From assembly GCA_020216895.1 (NCBI GenBank), contig JAIWOM010000060.1, positions 1-8,082 on the forward strand: a DNA stretch of 8,082 nucleotides, in the 5' to 3' direction. Positions 1 through 5,649 of this stretch are shown here, piece by piece; positions within the stretch are counted from its first letter, which is position 1; each line of letters opens with the position of its first letter. The translations under genes were made by a program, and so were the position numbers. Under the pieces are notes generated by a model. It saw only the letters and a program-made list of their open reading frames with translations. It made no database searches and was not told the origin of the DNA. Source of the DNA: Microcella sp. (GTDB lineage: Bacteria; Actinomycetota; Actinomycetes; Actinomycetales; Microbacteriaceae).

Positions 1-2
1 GC

Positions 3-938
3 CCCGCATCCGCCGCCCCCGCCGCATCGTCGGTCGCGGCGGCGCCGCGCCCGACCTCGGTGCCCGTCGCGCAGTCGGTGCCCGTGATCGCGAAGCCGCC
101 GATCCGCAAGCTGGCGAAGGACCTCGACGTCGACCTCGCGCAGGTGACCGCCACGGGCCTCGCCGGCGAGATCACCCGCGACGATGTGATCCGGCACGCG
201 CAGCAGGCGAGCGTGTTCCGCAACATCCAGACGCCGGCCTGGCCGAGCGAGCGCGAGGACCGCATCCCGGTCAAGGGCGTGCGCAAGGCGATCGCCGCGG
301 GCATGGTGAAGAGCGCGTTCAGCGCGCCGCACGTCAGCGTGTTCGTCGACGTCGACGCGACGCGCACGATGGAGTTCGTCAAGCGCCTCAAGGCGAGCCC
401 CGACTTCGCCGGCATCAAGGTGTCGCCGCTGCTGATCATGGCGAAGGCGATGATGTGGGCGGTGCGCCGCAACCCCACGGTCAACTCGACCTGGACCGAC
501 ACCGAGATCATCGTGCACCACTACGTGAACTTCGGGTTCGCCGCCGCCACCCCCCGCGGGCTCGTCGTGCCGAACATCAAGAACGCGCAGGACCTCAGCC
601 TGCGCGAGCTCGCCCAGGCGATCGAGGCGATGACGATCACCGCGCGCGACGGCAAGCTGCAGCCCGCCGACATGGCCGACGGCACGATCACGATCACGAA
701 CATCGGCGTCTTCGGCATGGACACCGGCACGCCGATCCTTAACCCCGGCGAGGTCGCCATCGTCGCGCTCGGCACCATCAAGCAGAAGCCGTGGGTGGTC
801 GACGGCGAGGTGCGGCCGCGCTTCGTCACGACGCTCGGCGGCTCGTTCGACCACCGCGTGGTCGACGGTGACGTCGCCAGCCGCTTCCTCGCCGACGTCG
901 CCTCGGTCATCGAGGAGCCGGCGCTGCTGCTCGACTAG
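3..938 (+). CDS. 2-oxoacid dehydrogenase E2 (dihydrolipoamide acyltransferase), 3' part
   Basis: This is the C-terminal 311 residues of an E2 core subunit; the start and the lipoyl domain(s) lie left of the window. E2 moves the acyl group from lipoyl-lysine to CoA in pyruvate or branched-chain 2-oxoacid dehydrogenase complexes in the cytoplasm. Visible residues 1-25 are an Ala/Pro-rich linker. Residues about 29-64 ([20 protein letters not shown]) form the peripheral-subunit-binding domain that holds E3 or E1. Residues about 86-309 are the catalytic domain, starting [12 protein letters not shown], with the [18 protein letters not shown] segment and the active-site motif DHRVVDG (DHR encoded at 849-857). 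The reading frame is open from the window edge. The GTG at 60 lies inside the linker and is not a start. Whether the substrate is pyruvate or branched-chain 2-oxoacids cannot be told from this part, so no symbol is given. Family assignment is secure. Confidence 0.95.
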   Translation, partial: PASAAPAASSVAAAPRPTSVPVAQSVPVIAKPPIRKLAKDLDVDLAQVTATGLAGEITRDDVIRHAQQASVFRNIQTPAWPSEREDRIPVKGVRKAIAAGMVKSAFSAPHVSVFVDVDATRTMEFVKRLKASPDFAGIKVSPLLIMAKAMMWAVRRNPTVNSTWTDTEIIVHHYVNFGFAAATPRGLVVPNIKNAQDLSLRELAQAIEAMTITARDGKLQPADMADGTITITNIGVFGMDTGTPILNPGEVAIVALGTIKQKPWVVDGEVRPRFVTTLGGSFDHRVVDGDVASRFLADVASVIEEPALLLD

Positions 939-1378
939 TCCGCCGCCGCCGGCTCGAGGATGACGACCGGGATCTCGCGGCTCGTGCCCCGCTGGTACTG
1001 CGCGTAGCCGCGGTACGCCCGGACGGCCTCCGGCCACCAGCGGGCCCGTTCGTCCGGGTCGGCGGTGCGGGCCCGGTAGGGGCGCGGATGCTCGCCCGGT
1101 GCCGCGACGAGCACGCGCGACTCGGCCACGAGGTTGAGGTACCACGCGGGCTGCAGGTCGTCTCCGCCGCGGCTCGCGATCACGATCAGCGCCCCCGACC
1201 CGGGGTCGCGGGCGGGCACGGTGAGCAGCGCGGTGCGGGGCAACCCCGAGCTGCGTCCGGTCGTGGTCAGCTCGATGACGGGCATGCTGCCGAGCCGACG
1301 GCCGAGACGCTGGCCGGTCATGCGCAGCACGGCGCGGTGCAGCCCGGTCAGGGCGAGCATGAGGGGCCGGTTCGACAT
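935..1378 (-). CDS. Deazaflavin (F420)-dependent nitroreductase-family protein (DUF385/Ddn-like)
   Basis: A 147-residue protein of the high-GC Gram-positive family typified by mycobacterial Ddn, whose members use reduced F420 to reduce quinones, nitro compounds and other substrates. Family hallmarks visible are [16 protein letters not shown] (about residues 34-49), IVIASRGG...PAWYLNL (65-83), and the C-terminal [23 protein letters not shown] (121-143). The natural substrate is unknown. The frame stays open 52 codons further upstream, but that stretch shows no family similarity and would run back through the znuA operator. The ATG at 1378 gives a family-typical N-terminus and has TACCGT (minus strand, 1391-1386) seven bases before it, consistent with a leaderless mRNA; no Shine-Dalgarno sequence is visible. 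It is transcribed divergently from the zinc operon and convergently to the E2 gene. Family call is firm; function is inferred only at family level. Confidence 0.88.
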   Translation of the reverse strand: MSNRPLMLALTGLHRAVLRMTGQRLGRRLGSMPVIELTTTGRSSGLPRTALLTVPARDPGSGALIVIASRGGDDLQPAWYLNLVAESRVLVAAPGEHPRPYRARTADPDERARWWPEAVRAYRGYAQYQRGTSREIPVVILEPAAAD

Positions 1379-1385
1379 GCCGGGA

Positions 1386-1391
1386 ACGGTA
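1386..1391 (-). promoter_or_regulatory. Candidate -10 element of the DUF385 gene (leaderless)
   Basis: On the minus strand TACCGT fits the actinobacterial TANNNT -10 pattern and ends seven bases before the ATG at 1378, so transcription would begin at or next to the start codon. No convincing -35 is visible. The call rests on spacing and the lack of a ribosome binding site. Confidence 0.45.
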
Positions 1392-1440
1392 GCGGAGCAT
1401 CCTGAACCAGGCCCGGGGCGCGCCGTGAGTCGCGTGCTCC

Positions 1441-1475
1441 TTATTGAGAACCGTTTTGACAATCGTTCTCGATAA
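1441..1475 (+). promoter_or_regulatory. Double Zur-type operator upstream of the zinc operon
   Basis: The whole segment is a dyad centred on 1458: TTAT at 1441-1444 mirrors ATAA at 1472-1475, and GAGAAC at 1446-1451 mirrors GTTCTC at 1465-1470. It resolves into two overlapping 15-base boxes of the TGAnAAC-n-GTTnTCA type recognised by actinobacterial Zur: TGAGAACCGTTTTGA (1445-1459) and TGACAATCGTTCTCG (1457-1471). Their centres are 12 bases apart and they share TGA. The -35 hexamer lies entirely inside, so bound repressor should block RNA polymerase. The match to Zur boxes is from recalled consensus; the zur gene four genes downstream supports it. Zur could also influence the divergent minus-strand gene, whose candidate -10 is about 50 bases away. 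Confidence 0.82.
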
Positions 1476-1485
1476 GGCCTACGAT
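1456..1485 (+). promoter_or_regulatory. Promoter of the znuACB-zur operon (leaderless)
   Basis: A consensus -35 TTGACA (1456-1461), an 18-base spacer and a -10 TACGAT (1480-1485) lie just before the znuA ATG at 1492. Only six bases separate the -10 from the start codon, which predicts a transcript beginning at the A of ATG. The -35 lies within the Zur operator. Confidence 0.75.
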
Positions 1486-1491
1486 CGAGCC

Positions 1492-2517
1492 ATGACCTCG
1501 ACCCGCCGTGCTCTTCCTGCCCTGCTCGTCGCATCCGCCGCCGGGCTCGCCCTGACCGGCTGCGCCGCTCCGGCTCCGGCCCAGACCGATGGCCTCTCGA
1601 TCGTCGCCTCGACCAACGTCTACGGCGACATCGCCGCCGCCATCGCGGGCGACGCCGCGGCCGTCACGAGCATCATCGACTCGCCGACGATCGACCCGCA
1701 CAGCTACGAGGCGAGCGCGCAGGACCAGCTGCTGATCTCGACCGCCGACCTCGTGATCGAGAACGGCGGCGGCTACGACCCCTTCATCGACCTGCTCGTC
1801 GAGGGCTCGGGCACTGAGGCCGTCGTGCTCAGCGCCGTCGTCATCGGCGGCGTGCTCGCCGAGGGCGAGGACGCCCACAGCCATGAGGATGAGCCGCACG
1901 GCGACGAGGCGCACGGCGACGAGGCCCACGGCGATGAGGCGCACAGCGATGATGCCCACAGCGAGGACGACGGCCACAGCCATGCCGGCCGCGTCAACGA
2001 GCACGTCTGGTACGACGTGCACCTGATGGGCGATGTCGCCGAGGCGATCGCGGCCGAGCTCGGCACGCTCGACCCGGACAACGCCGCCGTCTTCGACGAG
2101 AACCTCGCCGCCTTCCTCGCCGAGCTCGAGCAGGTCGAGGCGCTCCTGGACGAGACCGCCGCGACCCTCGGCGGCGGTGTTGTGGCGAAGACCGAGACGG
2201 TTCCGGAGTACCTGCTCGCCGAGCTGGGCTTCGACGACGAGACGCCCTCCGACTTCACCGAGGCGATCGAGGAGGGTGCGGACGTGCCCCCGCTCGCGCT
2301 GCAGGAGATCCTCGACCTCATCGACTCGGGCGAGGTGCGTCTGCTCGCCTACAACGAGCAGACCGCGAGCCCCGAGACCGAGCGGGTGCGCGCCGCGGCC
2401 GAGGCGGCGGGTATCCCGGTGGTCTCGTTCGTCGAAACCCTCCCGGAGGGGGAAGACTACGTGTCGTGGATGCGCGCGAACATCGAGGCGGTCGCGGAGG
2501 CGCTGACGACCCCGTGA
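1492..2517 (+). CDS. znuA: Zinc ABC transporter substrate-binding lipoprotein (ZnuA-like)
   Basis: A 341-residue metal-binding lipoprotein (SBP_bac_9/TroA family) that captures zinc outside the membrane for ZnuB/ZnuC. A signal peptide with basic MTSTRRAL start and hydrophobic core ends in the lipobox LTGC, with lipidated Cys24. Ligand-region motifs are DPHSYE (His70), NEHVWYDVH (His171) and YNEQTASP (about 287-294). Where the classic family has a third His in an H-x-x-F-x-Y context, this protein has AKTETVPEYLL (232-242), so a Glu or other residue probably substitutes. Residues 129-164 form an acidic His-rich loop with nine histidines, including three HGDEA repeats, as in many zinc-specific members. 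The ATG at 1492 is chosen because it starts the signal peptide and fits the leaderless promoter; the frame is open 16 codons upstream through the operator. It overlaps znuC by four bases (GTGA). Zinc specificity is inferred from the loop, the operator and zur. Confidence 0.93.
   Translation: MTSTRRALPALLVASAAGLALTGCAAPAPAQTDGLSIVASTNVYGDIAAAIAGDAAAVTSIIDSPTIDPHSYEASAQDQLLISTADLVIENGGGYDPFIDLLVEGSGTEAVVLSAVVIGGVLAEGEDAHSHEDEPHGDEAHGDEAHGDEAHSDDAHSEDDGHSHAGRVNEHVWYDVHLMGDVAEAIAAELGTLDPDNAAVFDENLAAFLAELEQVEALLDETAATLGGGVVAKTETVPEYLLAELGFDDETPSDFTEAIEEGADVPPLALQEILDLIDSGEVRLLAYNEQTASPETERVRAAAEAAGIPVVSFVETLPEGEDYVSWMRANIEAVAEALTTP
1897..1956 (+). repeat. 15-base tandem repeat encoding HGDEA units
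   Basis: Four consecutive 15-base units beginning at 1897, 1912, 1927 and 1942 encode HGDEA, HGDEA, HGDEA and HSDDA; a decayed fifth (HSEDD) follows. The first two units differ by one base, and later ones drift by further substitutions. This suggests expansion by unit duplication in the metal-binding loop of the ZnuA-like protein. Unit length is a multiple of three, so copy-number change would keep the frame. Confidence 0.85.
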
Positions 2518-3359
2518 CCTCCGACTCCGACGCGTCCGAGCGCAGCGCGCACGGCCCCGACCCGGTGCGCAGCCCCGTGCTGAGCATCCGCGGCGGGGCG
2601 CTGCGCGTGCGCGACCGCGAGCTCTGGAGCGGACTCGACCTCGACGTGCAGGCCGGCGAGTTCATCGCCGTGCTCGGCGGCAACGGCACGGGCAAGACGA
2701 GCCTGCTGCGGGCCATGCTCGGCGAGCGCAAGCTCGACGCGGGCACGGTGCTCGTCGGCGGGCACCCTGCGCACCGTGGTCACCGCCGCATCGGGTATAT
2801 CCCCCAGCAGAAGATCGCCGCGCCCGGAACCCCGCTGCGCGGCCGCGACATGGTGGCGCTCGGTGTCAACGGAACCCGTTGGGGCCCGCCGATCTCGACG
2901 CGCGGTGATCGTGTTCGGGTGGATGCTCTGCTCGCCTCCGTCGGCGCCGAGCACTATGCCGACCGCCCGTTGGGCAGCCTCTCGGGGGGCGAGCAGCAGA
3001 GGCTCCGGGTTGCGCAGTCGCTCGCGGACGACCCCACCCTGCTGCTGTGCGACGAACCGCTCATGAGCCTCGACCTGCACCACCAGCGGGCGGTCAGCGA
3101 GCTCATCGATGTGCGCCGGCGCGAGCACGGCACCGCCGTGGTCTTCGTCACGCACGACATCAACCCCGTGCTCGGCATGGTCGATCGGGTGCTCTACCTC
3201 GCCCAGGGCCGGTTCACGGTCGGCACCCCCGACGAGGTGCTGCGCAGCGAGGTGCTCACCCGCCTGTACGGCACGCCGGTCGAGGTGTTCCGCTCGCACG
3301 GCCGCATCGTGGTCGTCGGCGTGCCCGAGACCGGGCACCACCACGAGGAGTCGGCATGA
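2514..3359 (+). CDS. znuC: Zinc ABC transporter ATP-binding protein
   Basis: A 281-residue ATPase that powers zinc import through ZnuB. All motifs are intact: Walker A GGNGTGKT (about 55-62), Q-loop YIPQQK (95-100), signature LSGGEQQR (156-163), Walker B LLLCDE (176-181), D-loop SLD and H-loop His214 in FVTHD. About 20 polar residues precede the first ABC strand, and the C-terminus carries a short His cluster, GHHHEESA (274-281), which may be metal-responsive. The start is taken as GTG at 2514 because it overlaps the znuA stop as GTGA, the same junction type as the rest of the operon. The frame is open 16 codons further upstream inside znuA. An internal start nearer the ABC core is possible. 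Partners are ZnuA and ZnuB; it acts on the cytoplasmic face of the membrane. Confidence 0.93.
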   Translation: MTSDSDASERSAHGPDPVRSPVLSIRGGALRVRDRELWSGLDLDVQAGEFIAVLGGNGTGKTSLLRAMLGERKLDAGTVLVGGHPAHRGHRRIGYIPQQKIAAPGTPLRGRDMVALGVNGTRWGPPISTRGDRVRVDALLASVGAEHYADRPLGSLSGGEQQRLRVAQSLADDPTLLLCDEPLMSLDLHHQRAVSELIDVRRREHGTAVVFVTHDINPVLGMVDRVLYLAQGRFTVGTPDEVLRSEVLTRLYGTPVEVFRSHGRIVVVGVPETGHHHEESA

Positions 3360-4183
3360 TCACCGTCGACCCGGCCACCTATCTGCAGCTGCTCGCCCTG
3401 GTGCAGAACTCGATCATCGCCGCGGCGGTGCTCGGCATCGTCGGCGGACTCGTCGGCGTCTTCGTCATGCAGCGCGACATGGCGTTCGCCGTGCACGGCA
3501 TCAGCGAGCTGTCGTTCGCCGGGGCAGCCGCCGCGCTGCTGCTCGGACTCAACGTCGTGGGCGGCTCGATCGTCGGCTCGCTCGTCGCCGCCGCGCTCAT
3601 CGGGGTGCTCGGCGCGAAGGCCCGCGACCGCAACTCGATCATCGGGGTGCTCATGCCCTTCGGGCTCGGGCTGGGCATCCTCTTCCTCGCCCTCTACCCG
3701 GGGCGCAGCGGCAACAAGTTCGGCCTCCTCACCGGGCAGATCATCAGCGTCGACCTGCCGCAGCTCGGGCTGCTGATCGGCATCAGCATCGTGGTGCTCG
3801 CCGCGCTGCTCGTCGTCTGGCGGCCGCTGACCTTCGACAGCCTCGACCCCGAGGTCGCGAGCGCGCGCGGCGTGCCCAGCCGGGCGCTGAGCATCGTGTT
3901 CATGACCCTGCTCGGGCTGACCGTCGCCGTCTCGGTGCAGATCATCGGCGCGCTGCTCGTCATGGCCCTCCTCGTCACACCGGCCGCCGCCGCCCTGCGG
4001 GTCTCGAGCTCGCCCGTGCTCGTGCCCGTGCTCAGCATGGTGTTCGGCTTCGTCTCCGCCGTCGGGGGCATCCTGCTCGCGATCGGCGGCTCGCTGCCGA
4101 TCAGCCCGTACATCACCACCATCTCGTTCGCGATCTACCTGGTCTGCCGCCTCATCGGCCGTCGCGCGGGAGCCCTGCGATGA
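3356..4183 (+). CDS. znuB: Zinc ABC transporter permease
   Basis: A 275-residue integral membrane protein of the ABC-3 (ZnuB/TroC/MntB) family forming the zinc channel. Hydrophobic segments lie at about residues 17-37, 53-64, 67-86, 94-113, 134-153, 177-205, 220-243 and 253-267, giving the expected seven to eight helices. Recognisable family stretches are MQRDMAFAVHGISELSFAGAA (38-58), LTGQIISV (124-131) and ALLVMALLVTPAAAA (199-213). The ATG at 3356 overlaps the znuC stop as ATGA, and the gene ends in an identical ATGA overlap with zur, so translation is probably coupled through the operon. The frame runs far upstream inside znuC, but that part is low-complexity Arg/Ala/Pro out-of-frame sequence and is not protein. 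Length is normal for the family. Confidence 0.94.
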   Translation: MITVDPATYLQLLALVQNSIIAAAVLGIVGGLVGVFVMQRDMAFAVHGISELSFAGAAAALLLGLNVVGGSIVGSLVAAALIGVLGAKARDRNSIIGVLMPFGLGLGILFLALYPGRSGNKFGLLTGQIISVDLPQLGLLIGISIVVLAALLVVWRPLTFDSLDPEVASARGVPSRALSIVFMTLLGLTVAVSVQIIGALLVMALLVTPAAAALRVSSSPVLVPVLSMVFGFVSAVGGILLAIGGSLPISPYITTISFAIYLVCRLIGRRAGALR

Positions 4184-4584
4184 AGCGCAATACCTGGCAG
4201 CGCGAGGCGGTGCGCGCCGCCCTGGCCGACAACGACGGATTCGTTAGCGCGCAGGCGCTGCACGCGAGCCTCCGCGAGGGCGGGTCGAGCATCGGGCTCG
4301 CCACCGTCTACCGCGCGCTCGCCGACCTGGCCGAGGAGGGGGAGGCCGACTCGCTGCAGCAGGACGGCGAGGCGCTCTACCGCGCCTGCACCCCCGGCAG
4401 CCACCATCACCACCTCATCTGCCGCAGCTGCGGCCTCACCGTCGAGATCGAGGCCGACGCCGTCGAGCAGTGGGCGCGCGATGTCGCCGCGGCCCACGGG
4501 TTCACCCGCCCCGAGCACGTCGTCGACGTGTTCGGGCTGTGCGCCGCTTGCGCCGAATTGCAGGCAACCCCCTCGCCGTCGTAG
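4180..4584 (+). CDS. zur: Fur-family zinc uptake repressor Zur
   Basis: A 134-residue Fur-family regulator. The winged-helix DNA-binding domain spans about 1-75, with the recognition region SSIGLATVYRAL (36-47). The structural zinc site is Cys81-x2-Cys84 plus Cys121-x2-Cys124. Cys70, His76 and His78 have the same spacing to the first structural Cys as the regulatory M-site of Streptomyces coelicolor Zur. His75, His77, Glu96 and His113 fit its third site (recalled, not aligned). The HHHH run at 75-78 comes from these two interleaved sites. With zinc it should bind the operator at 1441-1475 and repress its own operon. ATG 4180 overlaps the znuB stop (ATGA); the longer open frame upstream is a shadow of znuB and znuC. 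Other Fur-family metals are possible, but the znu linkage makes Zur the best call. Confidence 0.92.
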   Translation: MKRNTWQREAVRAALADNDGFVSAQALHASLREGGSSIGLATVYRALADLAEEGEADSLQQDGEALYRACTPGSHHHHLICRSCGLTVEIEADAVEQWARDVAAAHGFTRPEHVVDVFGLCAACAELQATPSPS

Positions 4585-4587
4585 GCT
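4558..4587 (+). promoter_or_regulatory. Candidate distal promoter of rpmB-rpmG-rpsN inside the end of zur
   Basis: TTGCAG (4558-4563), an 18-base gap and TAGGCT (4582-4587, overlapping the zur stop codon) form a plausible SigA-type promoter. It would start RNA near 4594 and give an untranslated leader of about 138 bases before rpmB. Each hexamer is only a partial match to the TTGACA and TATAAT consensus. Confidence 0.4.
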
Positions 4588-4599
4588 AGGGGTTTGTGT

Positions 4600-4620
4600 G
4601 AGCGGCCATCCGCTCTTCTT
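4600..4620 (+). terminator. Short hairpin after zur (weak terminator or leader element)
   Basis: GAGCGG (4600-4605) and CCGCTC (4610-4615) form a six-base-pair stem with a CCAT loop, followed by TTCTT. It could end some znu-zur transcripts. It could equally be the first hairpin of the rpmB leader. The stem is short and the T-tract poor, so read-through is likely. Confidence 0.35.
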
Positions 4621-4691
4621 GTGCGCTCGTCCGGGCCCGCAGCCTCACCGTGGGAACCACCGGATGTCAGCGTGCCGACAAGTGACCTTGG

Positions 4692-4709
4692 GTACGGCGA
4701 TCGCCGTAC
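4692..4709 (+). repeat. Perfect 18-base palindrome just upstream of rpmB
   Basis: GTACGGCGATCGCCGTAC is perfectly self-complementary and ends 22 bases before the rpmB ATG. In RNA it would fold as a seven-base-pair stem with a GATC loop close to the ribosome binding site; in DNA it could be an operator. It does not resemble the Zur box at 1441-1475. Confidence 0.7.
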
Positions 4710-4712
4710 GGT
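4707..4712 (+). promoter_or_regulatory. Candidate proximal -10 for rpmB
   Basis: TACGGT fits TANNNT and partly overlaps the 18-base palindrome. A transcript from here would start near 4719, only about 13 bases before rpmB. The upstream partner GTGACC (4682-4687), 19 bases away, is a poor -35. Listed as an alternative to the promoter at 4558-4587. Confidence 0.3.
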
Positions 4713-4722
4713 AGCTGAAATT

Positions 4723-4727
4723 GGAGG
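4723..4727 (+). promoter_or_regulatory. Ribosome binding site of rpmB
   Basis: GGAGG lies four bases before the ATG at 4732. It decides this start over in-frame codons further upstream, and contrasts with the SD-less starts of znuA and the CopD-CtaG gene. Confidence 0.7.
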
Positions 4728-4731
4728 AACC

Positions 4732-4968
4732 ATGGCAGCCGTCTGCCAGGTGACCGGAGCCACTCCCGGCTTTGGGCACAACATCTCGCACTCGCACCGA
4801 CGCACCAAGCGCCGGTTCGACCCGAACATCCAGAAGAAGACGTACTACGTGCCGTCGCTTCGCCGGAACGTCACGCTGACCCTGTCGGCGAAGGGCATCA
4901 AGGTCATTGACGCTCGTGGCATCGAGTCCGTGGTCAAGGACCTCCTGGCCCGTGGGGAGAAGATCTAA
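4732..4968 (+). CDS. rpmB: 50S ribosomal protein L28, cysteine-poor (zinc-independent) form
   Basis: A 78-residue L28 starting MAAVCQVTG with the family stretch [18 protein letters not shown] (about 19-36) and C-terminal SAKGIKVID. It has a single cysteine (Cys5) and none of the CxxC pairs that mark the zinc-binding form, so it is the C-minus type. The ATG at 4732 follows GGAGG, and the frame upstream has no L28 similarity. The TAA stop shares its last base with the rpmG ATG. In mycobacteria and Streptomyces, C-minus L28 genes are commonly Zur-regulated and co-transcribed with rpmG and rpsN. Here the cluster follows zur directly, but no Zur box is visible in the 147-base gap. Identification is firm; regulation is open. 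Confidence 0.95.
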   Translation: MAAVCQVTGATPGFGHNISHSHRRTKRRFDPNIQKKTYYVPSLRRNVTLTLSAKGIKVIDARGIESVVKDLLARGEKI

Positions 4969-5135
4969 TGGCCAAGCAGCAGGACGTCCGTCCGATCATC
5001 AAGCTGAAGTCGACGGCGGGCACCGGGTACACCTACGTGACCCGCAAGAACCGTCGCAACGACCCCGACCGCCTCGTGCTGAAGAAGTACGACCCGGTGA
5101 TCCGCAAGCACGTCGAATTCCGCGAGGAGCGCTAA
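4968..5135 (+). CDS. rpmG: 50S ribosomal protein L33, cysteine-free form
   Basis: A 55-residue L33 beginning [18 protein letters not shown], with the family core [23 protein letters not shown]. It contains no cysteine, so the four-Cys zinc site of the C-plus form is absent. The ATG overlaps the rpmB stop by one base (TAATG), indicating coupled translation; a purine-rich GGGGAGAAG lies just upstream inside rpmB. Only three bases separate its TAA from the rpsN ATG. L33 sits near the ribosomal E site and contacts tRNA. Confidence 0.94.
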   Translation: MAKQQDVRPIIKLKSTAGTGYTYVTRKNRRNDPDRLVLKKYDPVIRKHVEFREER

Positions 5136-5138
5136 GTC

Positions 5139-5444
5139 ATGGCGAAGAAGAGCAAGATCGCGCGCAACGAGCAGCGCAAGGTTGTCGTCGAGCGGTACGC
5201 CGCGAAGCGACTCGAGCTGAAGAAGGCGCTCGTCGACCCGAACGGCACCGACGAGTCGCGCGAGGCCGCACGCATCGGCCTGCAGAAGCTGCCCCGCAAC
5301 GCCTCCCCGGTCCGCGTCCGCTCGCGTGACGCCGTCGACGGCCGCCCCCGCGGTGTGCTGACCAAGTACGGCATCTCGCGTGTGCGGTTCCGCGACATGG
5401 CGCACCGTGGCGAGCTGCCCGGCATCACCAAGTCGAGCTGGTAG
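5139..5444 (+). CDS. rpsN: 30S ribosomal protein S14, long cysteine-free form
   Basis: A 101-residue S14 starting [14 protein letters not shown] and ending [18 protein letters not shown], the conserved C-terminal S14 signature that contacts 16S rRNA in the 30S head. This is the long C-minus type; the zinc-binding type Z form is about 61 residues with two CxxC pairs, and this protein has no cysteine. A good ribosome binding site, GAGGAG (5124-5129), lies nine bases before the ATG, inside the end of rpmG. It is the last gene of rpmB-rpmG-rpsN and is followed within 20 bases by a strong hairpin. A type Z copy would be expected in the main ribosomal protein cluster elsewhere in the genome (family knowledge). 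Confidence 0.95.
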   Translation: MAKKSKIARNEQRKVVVERYAAKRLELKKALVDPNGTDESREAARIGLQKLPRNASPVRVRSRDAVDGRPRGVLTKYGISRVRFRDMAHRGELPGITKSSW

Positions 5445-5460
5445 TTCCGCATCATCGCGC

Positions 5461-5490
5461 GAGGGGCATCCCGGGTTCGGGATGCCCCTC
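5461..5490 (+). terminator. Transcription terminator hairpin after rpsN
   Basis: GAGGGGCATCCCG (5461-5473) and CGGGATGCCCCTC (5478-5490) form a perfect 13-base-pair stem with a GGTT loop. It starts 17 bases after the rpsN stop. No T-tract follows, as is common for high-GC actinobacterial terminators. Confidence 0.85.
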
Positions 5491-5575
5491 CGTCGTTCGC
5501 GGACGACCCGTCCCGCACATCCGTGCATTTCGGGCGCACCGTGCCGAATTGCCCGGAATCCCGCGGGTGTACTGG

Positions 5576-5581
5576 TACCGT
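5576..5581 (+). promoter_or_regulatory. Candidate -10 of the hup promoter
   Basis: TACCGT fits TANNNT and would start RNA near 5588, leaving a leader of about 62 bases to the hup ATG. The nearest -35-like hexamer, TTGCCC (5549-5554), is 21 bases away, longer than ideal. A promoter is required here because a strong terminator precedes the gene; the exact element is uncertain. Confidence 0.4.
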
Positions 5582-5637
5582 CAATGCGGCTCGGGGTCAG
5601 AGGACGACTTCGCGCTTCACCACCCACATTGAGGTCC

Positions 5638-5644
5638 GAGGAGG
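5638..5644 (+). promoter_or_regulatory. Strong ribosome binding site of hup
   Basis: GAGGAGG five bases before the ATG at 5650 is close to the full anti-16S consensus. It fits an abundant protein and fixes the start. Confidence 0.8.
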
Positions 5645-5649
5645 ACACC

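Noticed and set aside
1401..1411. CCTG-AAC-CAGG inverted repeat in the divergent spacer
   Set aside because: Four-base arms are too short to separate from chance in GC-rich DNA, and no motif is recognised.
1379..1534. Longer N-terminus of the DUF385 protein on the minus strand
   Set aside because: The extra 52 residues have no family similarity, are Arg-rich, and would place the start inside znuA beyond its operator.
1876..1986. CRISPR-like or mobile repeat array
   Set aside because: The repeats are contiguous 15-base in-frame units with no spacers and encode the His-rich loop of the ZnuA-like protein.
2457..3344. Minus-strand open frame of 295 codons opposite znuC
   Set aside because: It mirrors the znuC codons, shows no domain, and all ABC motifs are on the + strand.
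3109..4179. Long N-terminal extension of zur in its open frame
   Set aside because: The upstream part is an Arg/Ala-rich out-of-frame reading of znuC and znuB. The Fur fold begins at ATG 4180, which overlaps the znuB stop.
4585..4731. Zur box before rpmB
   Set aside because: Looked for TGAnAAC-n-GTTnTCA on both strands by eye. The candidates around the GAGCGG hairpin, GTGGGAACCAC and TGAAATTGG do not fit the two-armed pattern.
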